Positions 1-7,400 of a stretch of DNA of 64,000 bases are shown piece after piece. Positions within the stretch are counted from its first letter, which is position 1. The number at the start of each line of letters is the position of its first letter. The notes beneath the pieces were generated by a model, which worked only from the letters and a program-made list of their open reading frames with translations, made no database searches and was not told the DNA's origin. Position numbers and translations under genes: made by a program. Source of the DNA: CADEDH01 sp047974625 (GTDB lineage: Bacteria > Actinomycetota > Acidimicrobiia > Acidimicrobiales > SZUA-35); the NCBI GenBank assembly GCA_047974625.1, contig JBKECK010000068.1:62001-126000 (forward strand), given 5' to 3'.

Positions 1-484
1 CCAGACCGGCCAGCTTCCGCCATTCGACCCCGGCGATCCAGCCGCCGGCCCCGGGCGGGGACGGGGTCCCTCCGGTCGGGTCGGGGGGTATGGGGCCCGT
101 GGCGCGGGGGCGGCGGTGGGGGACCCGACCGGAGGGATCCGGAGGATCGGCCGACCCCGGCAACGCCAGATCGGGGAGACCGCCGGGACCGGACCGGTGA
201 CGCGGCTCGGGCCACAGCCGTTCGGCGGCCCCGGTGCCGGACCCCACCTCACGGTTGGGGCCCGCCTCGGGATTGGGGCCCGCCTCACGGTTGGGGCCCG
301 CCTCGGGGTTGGGGCCCGCCTCGAACGGGGGGTCGACCGCGGGGGCGGCGCCGGCCGGTTCGGGGCCGGGCTCCGCACCGGGCCTCGGAAGCACCGGGGA
401 GGTGCCGGGGTCCGGGGGCCGGGCCGGCGGTTCCGGTTCCAGCGGTGGCTCGCCGCCGCTGGTTGGCCATCGATGGTCGGACAC
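1..484 (-). CDS. Proline-rich protein of unknown function, N-terminal part (runs off left edge)
   Basis: A GTG at 484-482 opens a frame without a stop to the window edge, giving 161 visible codons. It starts only 2 nt after the TAA of the lipid kinase gene (489-487), which suggests translational coupling. The visible part is Pro, Gly and Glu rich and looks disordered; it begins MSDHRWPTSG. It contains four tandem six-residue units EAGPN(P/R) encoded by 18-nt repeats at 251-322. The last visible residues (GGWIAGVEWRKLAGL) look more ordered and may begin a folded domain. I do not recognise the family. The codon pattern and the tight junction make it more likely to be real than the overlapping plus-strand frames. 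Confidence 0.55.
   Translation of the reverse strand, partial: MSDHRWPTSGGEPPLEPEPPARPPDPGTSPVLPRPGAEPGPEPAGAAPAVDPPFEAGPNPEAGPNREAGPNPEAGPNREVGSGTGAAERLWPEPRHRSGPGGLPDLALPGSADPPDPSGRVPHRRPRATGPIPPDPTGGTPSPPGAGGWIAGVEWRKLAGL
251..322 (-). repeat. Four 18-nt in-frame tandem repeats
   Basis: The unit encodes E-A-G-P-N followed alternately by P and R, so the array is really two 36-nt higher-order units. It lies inside the proline-rich partial gene and looks like a slippage-prone minisatellite. Confidence 0.8.
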
Positions 485-486
485 GG

Positions 487-1377
487 TTACCCCCGGGGAA
501 CGACAGCCAGAGTACCGGCCAGCCGTAGGGCCCGGTGGGCGGCCCGGTAGGGGCCCGGAACGAATCGTTCCCCGTCGGCCCACATCTGGGCGTCGATGGC
601 CACCGAAACCTCCTCAGCCCGGTAGGTGGTGACTGCGGGGTGATCGACATGGCGCCCGAAGAAGACGGTGGGCAGCATGCGGGTGAAGGTGAACCAGGAG
701 ACGGCACCGATGACGACGACGTCGAGACGGCCGTCGGTGGGGTCGGCGTCGGGGGCGATGGCCATACCCGCTCCGAAGCAGCGGGTATTGGCCACTGCAA
801 CCAGGACGGCCTCGTGGGAGAAGCACGCCCGGCCGGAACCGTCACCGTCGAGCCCGATGGTGACCGGGAACGGGGCGAGGCGGGGCAGGGCGGCCAGGGC
901 CCCGAGGGTGTAGCGCTGACCGCCGAGGGCTCGGGGAAACCGGTCGGCGGCGGCGTTGGCCAGGCTGGAGAAGCCGGCGGTGACCACGCTGGCCGCGTAG
1001 GCGCCGCCGGGGGCGCTGATGAGATCCACGGCCCGGGGTGGGCCCAGGGCGGCCCTCACCGCCTGGTCCAGGGACGTGGGTAGACGCATGGCCCGACCGA
1101 AGTCGTTGCCGGTGCCAGTGGGAATGACGGCGACGACCACGTCGGTGCCGGCCACCGCCGGGAGGGTGTGGTGGAGCAGACCGTCGCCACCCACCACGAT
1201 CAGCCGTTCCAGGACCCCGGCCCGGAGGGCCTGCTCCAGGGCCGGTCGGATCCCGGCCACGGAAAGGGGCCGGATCGGGACCACCTGGCAGCCGGCCGCT
1301 TCCAGCCGGGTGGCCACCGCCTGGTGGCGCTGGCCCTGTCGAGCTGCGGGATTGACGAGAAGATGAACCAGGGCCAT
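487..1377 (-). CDS. Diacylglycerol kinase family lipid kinase
   Basis: This 296-residue protein belongs to the DAGK catalytic / YegS-like family, which phosphorylates lipid alcohols such as diacylglycerol at the inner membrane face. The start at ATG 1377 (MALVHLLVNPAARQG) fits the family N-terminus; an upstream in-frame start at 1443 would add a non-conserved tail. The nucleotide-binding signatures are clear: GGDGLLHHTL near residues 63-72 and PTGTGNDFGR near 86-95. The C-terminal half carries the usual second lobe with DGRLDVVVIG and a terminal ADGE-type segment. It is followed by the proline-rich gene 2 nt downstream. The exact lipid substrate cannot be told from sequence. Confidence 0.88.
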   Translation of the reverse strand: MALVHLLVNPAARQGQRHQAVATRLEAAGCQVVPIRPLSVAGIRPALEQALRAGVLERLIVVGGDGLLHHTLPAVAGTDVVVAVIPTGTGNDFGRAMRLPTSLDQAVRAALGPPRAVDLISAPGGAYAASVVTAGFSSLANAAADRFPRALGGQRYTLGALAALPRLAPFPVTIGLDGDGSGRACFSHEAVLVAVANTRCFGAGMAIAPDADPTDGRLDVVVIGAVSWFTFTRMLPTVFFGRHVDHPAVTTYRAEEVSVAIDAQMWADGERFVPGPYRAAHRALRLAGTLAVVPRG

Positions 1378-1612
1378 CCCGAGCGACGGTACCCTAATGG
1401 GCGTCCCCCCGCCGGAGCCTTGGGGCGGCGATGACGCCGGCACGGGAAGGACACGCTGGGCCCGCCACCGGGTTGGTGTGGGGCCCAGACCCTATTTACG
1501 GCGAAGGCCGCGCCAGCGAGCATGACGGTCGAACGGTCCGAGCGAGTGGACCGACGGGCGCAACGCCAGCGCCAGAAAGCCAAGAGAAACCCACACCGGA
1601 TGTGACCTCACC

Positions 1613-2101
1613 ATGTCCCTGATTGAGACACCCCTTTCTTCATCGTGCCCGCGTTCCGCCGCCCAGGCGGCCTTCGACCGGGTCTTCCAAGATCGCTACA
1701 CACCGATGCTGCGGCTGGCCAAGGAAATGGTCGACGTTCCGTCGGTGGCCGAAGACATCGTCCAGGATTCGTTCCACAAGCTGTGGCAGCGGTGGGACAC
1801 CGTCGACGCCCCTGCCGGCTACCTGCGCACCAGCGTGGTCAACGGCTGCGTCAACGAGCTCCGGCGTCGGCGGGTCCGGCGGGAGCACACCCACCGGCTC
1901 GTCGAGCAGACCGAGGCCAACACGGAGTACCTCACCGACGCCCTGGCCTCGATCAACGAGCGGCGGCGGCAGGCCATCGTGCTGCGCTACTACGGCGACC
2001 GGTCGATGAGCGAGATCGCGGCCGCCATGGACATCCCGTCCGGCACGGCCAAGAGCCTGATCAGCCGGGGTCTGGCCGAGCTGCGGGTCGCCTTCGACTG
2101 A
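1613..2101 (+). CDS. ECF RNA polymerase sigma factor (SigE/SigM-like)
   Basis: The 162-residue product has sigma-70 region 2 at about residues 20-61 (motif AEDIVQDSFHKLWQRW) and region 4 at about 111-158 (RRRQAIVLRYYGDRSMSEIAAAM, then the DNA-recognition helix SGTAKSLISRGLAEL). It should direct RNA polymerase to a small regulon. No zinc-binding or membrane anti-sigma gene is adjacent, so its control is unknown. No clear Shine-Dalgarno precedes the ATG. A GC-rich hairpin follows the stop codon. Confidence 0.9.
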   Translation: MSLIETPLSSSCPRSAAQAAFDRVFQDRYTPMLRLAKEMVDVPSVAEDIVQDSFHKLWQRWDTVDAPAGYLRTSVVNGCVNELRRRRVRREHTHRLVEQTEANTEYLTDALASINERRRQAIVLRYYGDRSMSEIAAAMDIPSGTAKSLISRGLAELRVAFD

Positions 2102-2116
2102 CCTCGGCGGGGTCCG

Positions 2117-2146
2117 GAGGGGGCGTCCCCGAGGGGTCGCCCCCTC
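2117..2146 (+). terminator. GC-rich hairpin after the sigma factor gene
   Basis: A perfect 9-bp stem (2117-2125 with 2138-2146) begins 15 nt after the sigma factor stop; the loop can pair further (TCCCC with GGGG). There is no T-run, as is common for terminators in high-GC actinobacteria. Confidence 0.5.
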
Positions 2147-2226
2147 GTCGGCCCTCACACCTCGCGGCGACGCAGTCAGCATGGGGCCGACTGCGTCGCC
2201 CCAGGGCCGCTAACCTGAGCCGCCCG

Positions 2227-2299
2227 GCCCCCGTAGCTCAGTGGATAGAGCGTCGGTTTCCTAAACCGTGCGTCGCAAGTTCGATTCTTGCCGGGGGCG
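2227..2299 (+). tRNA. tRNA-Arg (anticodon CCT)
   Basis: A full cloverleaf can be drawn: the acceptor stem GCCCCCG pairs with CGGGGGC, the D-stem GCTC with GAGC, the anticodon loop TTCCTAA has anticodon CCT, and the T-arm GCAAG-TTCGATT-CTTGC is intact. The discriminator is G and no CCA is encoded. The 3' half (2253-2303) is duplicated at 4320-4370, marking this tRNA as the target of an integrated element. Confidence 0.93.
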
Positions 2300-2303
2300 C
2301 TGC
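2253..2303 (+). repeat. Left attachment-like direct repeat (3' half of tRNA-Arg)
   Basis: These 51 bp match 4320-4370 with a single mismatch (A2265 versus G4332). They run from the anticodon stem through the acceptor end plus four downstream bases, the usual footprint of site-specific integration into a tRNA gene. Confidence 0.8.
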
Positions 2304-2396
2304 GTTTTGCCTTGTCAGACGGCTTCCGTCCGGCAGCTTGTGGGCCCGTTTCGAGGTTGTCCTATCTTTCGGTCCCAAACGATGAGACTTGTGCCG

Positions 2397-2690
2397 TCAC
2401 TGATCATCGATGAGTCGGAACTCGATGAGGACGATTGTCCCGGAGGCGTCTTCGACAGCGGTGACGACGTAGCGGTAGATGAGGTCTTCGGCGTCGAACG
2501 CATTGACGCGGATGTGGTCGTAGTCCGGGTCATCAAGGAGCCGGTCGGCGAGGTCCCAGTGGCGTCCCCACCACTGCTCGACATACGGGTGCTCCGTTCG
2601 ACGGTAGTCGTCGAAGGTCAGCCGATCGTCGGCCAGAGCAGAGGAGACGACCTGCGCCCAGTAGCCGTCAGGCGCTTCGACGCGTTGCAA
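2397..2690 (-). CDS. Small hypothetical protein of the tRNA-flanked element
   Basis: The frame ends LIEFRLIDDQ and can be read from a TTG at 2690 for 97 residues. It looks like genuine protein sequence (HPYVEQWWGRHWDLADRLL, then NAFDAEDLIYRYVVTAV). It overlaps the end of the preceding ORF (2668-2826) by 23 nt in another frame. The two may be a coupled pair, or one gene broken by a frameshift near 2680. I do not recognise the family. A toxin/antitoxin-like role is possible from its size and place, but nothing in the sequence proves it. Confidence 0.4.
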   Translation of the reverse strand: MQRVEAPDGYWAQVVSSALADDRLTFDDYRRTEHPYVEQWWGRHWDLADRLLDDPDYDHIRVNAFDAEDLIYRYVVTAVEDASGTIVLIEFRLIDDQ

Positions 2691-2826
2691 GCCGCTGGGC
2701 GGCGTCGACGGCCTTAGCGCACATCTCCTGGTACTCAGCCTCACCCTCGGGCGTCGAACGGAGAGCGGCCTTCCAGGCTCGAGTCTGATCGACGTATTCC
2801 TCAGGGGTCTTGTCGTCACGGCTCAC
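2668..2826 (-). CDS. Small hypothetical protein, upstream partner of the 97-residue ORF
   Basis: From a GTG at 2826 this frame gives 52 residues: SRDDKTPEEYVDQTRAW, then a charged helical segment, ending AQRLATRRSA. The composition is helical and charged. It lies directly upstream of, and overlaps, the 97-residue ORF on the same strand. It could be the N-terminal half of a single frameshifted protein or a separate small partner. A longer start further upstream cannot be excluded. Confidence 0.35.
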   Translation of the reverse strand: MSRDDKTPEEYVDQTRAWKAALRSTPEGEAEYQEMCAKAVDAAQRLATRRSA

Positions 2827-2887
2827 GTGATCGAGGATAGTCAACCGGACCGACAGCGGGTCGTCGAAGGGCGGCAGTGAAGCTGTC

Positions 2888-2924
2888 CCATCCTTTGTCC
2901 CATCTATTCGGGGACAAAGGATGG
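2888..2924 (-). terminator. Perfect 14-bp inverted repeat after the transposase
   Basis: The arms 2888-2901 and 2911-2924 are perfectly complementary around a 9-nt loop. The hairpin starts 10 nt after the transposase stop. It is most simply an intrinsic terminator protecting the two downstream small ORFs from read-through; it might also be an end of the insertion element. Confidence 0.55.
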
Positions 2925-2933
2925 TGTCGGGGG

Positions 2934-4123
2934 TCAGGTGGCGGGTGTCCATGGGAGTGGTGGGGTGAGGCCGGTTCGGTCGAGCATGATCATGGTGATG
3001 AACGCGTTGGGGTCGTGGAAGCCGCGGGCGTTGGCGCGGATCCGGCCGATCGATGCGTTGTTGGACTCGGCGATCCCGTTGGTGAAACGCCATTCGATCG
3101 TGGCTTCGATCGTGGCTTCGATCGAAGCCCGGTAGGTCCGGATCGTTCGCGCGAGTTTCACGAACGCTGGGAGCTTGGAACGGCTCGCGTAGGCGAGCCA
3201 CGCGTCCACGTGCGCCGGTTCGCAGTCTCGAGCGACCAGATCACCTCGCGTTGACGCATCGACAGGTTCTCCCAGTTCCGACGCAACAAGAACCGCAGTC
3301 CCTTGAACTCTCGGGCTCCGACTGCGTCACCGGACCGGCGGAGCCGGTTCCATTCCTGTCGGCGGACCTCGTCCAGAGCCTTGGTGGCCCAGCCGATCAC
3401 GTGGAAGGTGTCCAGACACACGATCGCGTCCGGGGCCCGCACGGCGACGACGTCGGTGATCCAGGTCGCCCCATCAGCGGACACGAGCCCCAGGGCGTCA
3501 GCCCGGTCTCCGAGGGCGTCGAAGAACAAGGCGACGGTGTCCTTGGAGCGGCCCTTGGCGGCCCACACGACCCGGCCGGTGACGTGGTCACAGACCACGG
3601 TCAGGTAGCGGTGCCCCTTCTTGTATTTGACTTCGTCGATCGCCACCGCTGTGAGCCCGTCGAGGAGGTCGACCGAGTCGAGGGCTTCGGTGGCGACCCG
3701 GACACACAGGTTGTTGACCGCCCGCCACGAGATCCCGTAGCGGCCAGCAGCGTGGGCCTTGTTCGCGACGATCGCGTCGCGCACGACAAGGTCCTCGAAC
3801 GCTCGAGTGAACGACGTGTTGTGGCGTGCCCACGGGACCTGGGCCACCGTCGGGCCACACGCGCCGCAGTTGACTCTTCGAGCCACGGCCCGGATCTGCA
3901 CGGTCGCGTAGCCAGCGTCGAGGTGACGCCACGAGCGCACACCGTCACCGTTGTCGAACCACGACGCCAGCTCGCCGCAGCGACCGCAACGCCCTCGGCG
4001 ACGCCGTCTTGTCCGCACATCGACCACGACCGATGGCCGTGGTCCGTCGAGGAGTTCCACGGCCAGGATCACGACCTCGCGATCGAACCCGAGGACGGAC
4101 TTGAGTACCTTATTGACGCGCAC
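2934..4123 (-). pseudogene. ISL3-family transposase, frameshifted near its C-terminus
   Basis: The first frame (4123 to about 3200) has an N-terminal zinc-finger region with two CxxC pairs (GRCGRCGE and NCGACGP) and the DDE core: AIDEVKYKKGHRYLTVVCD, later SADGATW and CLDTFHVIG. Near 3200 the frame is lost; homology continues in another frame (from about 3209 to 2934) with WLAYASRSKLP and NGIAESNNASIGRIR, which holds the catalytic Glu. That second frame also has an ATIE x3 expansion from 12-nt repeats at about 3091-3125. A frameshift plus an insertion suggests the copy is dead unless translational frameshifting rescues it. The family assignment is firm; the ends of the element are not resolved. 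Confidence 0.8.
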
Positions 4124-4319
4124 GCCGTTCTGCTCCCTTGCTGCCGTTCCTAGACAGCTCGGACGCTAGAGATCAGGCGGCGTGCGCACGCGGACCACCC
4201 CCGGCACCGTCAGTTGAGCCTCTATTCCGACCCACGGCAACTGACGAGCCGGACGAGCTGGACAGTTCGCCGTATTCGAGGGACTTCCCGGACGCTCGGG
4301 ACGCATGCGACGGGTCTGA

Positions 4320-4370
4320 TCGGTTTCCTAAGCCGTGCGTCGCAAGTTCGATTCTTGCCGGGGGCGCTGC
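4320..4370 (+). repeat. Right attachment-like direct repeat (partial tRNA-Arg copy)
   Basis: This is the second copy of the tRNA-Arg 3' half, one mismatch in 51 bp, with no 5' half next to it. The 4124-4435 stretch has no other gene: it holds only this repeat and short sequence leading to the end of the surface-protein gene. Confidence 0.8.
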
Positions 4371-4435
4371 ATACCCACACCCGCCATCTCGAGGCGGCCA
4401 ACAGATAGGGGGACCGTCACGCCGGTGGGTAGGGC

Positions 4436-7400
4436 TCAACGACGGCGAGGGCGGCGCAGCATCAGACCTCCGGATCCGGCCAGGCCCAGGCCGCCCGCCA
4501 ACAACATCACTAATGACGAGCCGGTAAAGGCCAATGCTCCCACCGGTGCGGGGCTGACACCGGCGACGGTACCCATAGTGGCATGGTGGCCGATGGTCAG
4601 ACCGAAGTCCTGATCGAGGCGGATCGGATCGAGGTCATCGAGCCGGACCCGCGAGGTCCCGTCACTTGCGCCATCAGCATCGTGGCCCAACGAAGCTCCG
4701 CTCGGCAGGGTCGAACGATCGATCGTCACGATGTACTCGCCGAAGGGCAAGCCGTCGACTCGGTAGCGACCGTTGGCATCGGTACGGGTGGACACAGTGA
4801 CGTCGTCACCGCCACCCACGACCCCGTCGGGGCCCAGGTAGGTGACGGTCACCGCCACGCCTCCGACCCCGGGTTCGCCCTGGTCCTGGACGCCGTCACC
4901 GTCGCCGTCGGCCCAGACGGTGTCACCGATGGTGCCGGCTCCGACATATCCGAAGTCAACGGCCAGATCGCTGGGATCACCGGCATCCAACCAGAGCGTG
5001 ACCACCGAGTCCAATGTCCCGTCACGATCGAACGAGTTACCAACACGGTCGGGCAGCGTGGTGGTATCGACCGCCACTCGGTACTGCCCGAACGGCAGCC
5101 CATCGACGTTGAAGTGGCCGTCGGCATCGGTCACCACCGAGTAGACGATGTCGTCACCACCTCCGACGACCCCATCGGGCCCGAGGTAGGTGATGGTGAC
5201 ACCCACGCCAGGCAGGCCGGGCTCGCTGGGATCAAGTACCCCGTCGCCGTCGAGGTCGAGCCACACGGTGCGACCGATCTCGCCCGACGCCCGGTACCCG
5301 AAGTCCTGGTCCAGATTGACCGGAGTTTCGGCAGTGAGCGACACAGCGGAGGCGTTGTCACCGCCACCATCGGCGTCGAAGGTGGGGGCGTATCCGTCGG
5401 GCAGGCCATCGACCGTGATCCGATAGTCGCCCAGCGGTAGGTGGTCAAAGCGGTAACGGCCCTCGGCGTCGGTGGTGGTGGTCAGGGTCAGGTCGTCACC
5501 GCCACCCATGACCCCGTCGGGTCCGAGGTAGGTGACGGTCACCGTGACCCCGTCGATCGGGCCCTCGCCTGGGTCCATGACGCCGTCACCGTCGGCATCG
5601 AACCACACTGTGTCACCCAAAGATCCTGGCCCTCGGTAGCCGAAATCCTGCGCCAAGTCCGACCGGCGAGTGTCGTCGATGGTCGTGGCGCTCGTGGAGT
5701 CCTGGCCCCCGTCGGCGTCATAGGTCTGGGTCAATCCGCCGGGGAGGCCCGTTCCATCGACGGTCACCATCACCGGGCCGTAGGGGACGCCTTCTACCAG
5801 GTAGTGACCGGCGCTGTCGGTGACGGTGGTGAACACATGATCATCGCCGCCGCCGGGCACACCGTCGGGACCGAGGTGGGTCACGATCACCGTCACCCCA
5901 GCAAGACCGGGCTCGGAGCCATCCTGTGCGCCGTCACCATCCAGATCGAGCCACACGGTGTCGCCGACCGATCCTGACCCTTGGTAGCCGAAGTCCTGGT
6001 CGAGCCTGATCGGGCTCACAGGGGTCAGCGTGAGGGTACTGGTGTGGTCGTTTCCGCCATCGGCGTCGTAGGTCGAGGCCAGGTCGATCGGGTGGCCTGA
6101 TGGTCCGATCAGTTCGGGCAGGCTGTCTGGGTACACGGCCACGGTGTAGTTGCCGAGCGGCAGATCCTCGATCAGGTACTGCCCGCTGCTGTCGGTCGCG
6201 GTGGTGAACACCTGATCATCGTCACCTCCGAGCACGCCGTCGGGACCGTGATAGGTGACGGTCACCGTCACCCCGGCAAGACCGGGCTCCAAGCCGTCCT
6301 GGACACCATCGCCATCGGTGTCGTACCACACGGTGTCGCCGATCGAGCCCGGCGTGGGGTCATAGCCGAAGTCCTGGCTGTCGTTGTGGTCCACGTCGGC
6401 ATAGTTGGCCGCGGTGTAGCCGTTGGCCGTGTCGGGGTGGTCAGGACCGAACAGGTCGACCACGGACGCGTTGTCTCCGGCACCGTCGGCGTCAAAGGTC
6501 TGACCCAGGCCGCTGATCGCGCCCGACGGCACGACCTCGACCCGGTACCGTCCCGAGCCCAGGTTGGTGAACTGGTACGCCCCATCGGTTCCGGTGACAG
6601 CTTCGGCCACGAACACGAACGTCCCGGGCGACGCCGGATCCTCGGCCAGCAATCGGACCGTGATCCCTCCGGCTCCCGCCTCACCCGCATCCTGCACGCC
6701 GTCACCGTCGGTGTCGAGCCACACCCGGTCGCCGATCGACCCGGCGACCACGGTGGCCGAGACGTCGTTGGAGATCACATTGAGTGAGATCTCCGGGATC
6801 CGGCCTCCGAAGTTGTTCGTGTAGATGTCGCCTCCGGAGGCACCGGTGACCCGTCCTGTGGGGTTGAAGGCCGGGGTCCCGCCAACGTTGCCCACTGGGT
6901 CGATGGTCACCGTGACGGTGTGGGCCCCGCCCGCGCCGGAGATGACGCCGGTGTCGAACCGGATGGCGGTGATGTCGGCGGGATCGAGGGAGCCACACTC
7001 CAGTGGGCTCAGTGCTGTGCACTGGGTCCACGTGGTGGTGCCGGTCCCGGCGGTCTGACCGTCGGGAAGGGTGGCACCGCTTGACGAGTAGGTCCGGTAG
7101 CAGAGGTCACCGTCAGTCGGGACGTACCCGAGCGCCAGGTTCGATCCGGCGCACGGGTCGACGGACACGCTCCCCGGTTCGGCGTCGGTGGCCCAAAACA
7201 CCTCGCTGTTGCCACCGCTCACCGCGGTGACCTGGTAGTCGCCGGAGTACCGGGAGGCCGGGGTCCGGTCGGTCTGGATCCCACCGGAGTAGTCGCCGTC
7301 TCCCCGGTACGGGAGAACGTCGATGAACGAACCACCGCTGTAGTCCTCCAATCCAAGATTGCGGTACTGGAGGTCGAAGGCGATCGGGGTATCGACCTCG

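Noticed and set aside
1645..2385. A 246-codon frame over the sigma factor and tRNA
   Set aside because: It runs through the tRNA gene and is an out-of-frame shadow of the sigma factor.
4320..4370. A second tRNA gene
   Set aside because: Only the 3' half is present; no D-arm or 5' acceptor strand precedes it, so it is an attachment-like repeat.
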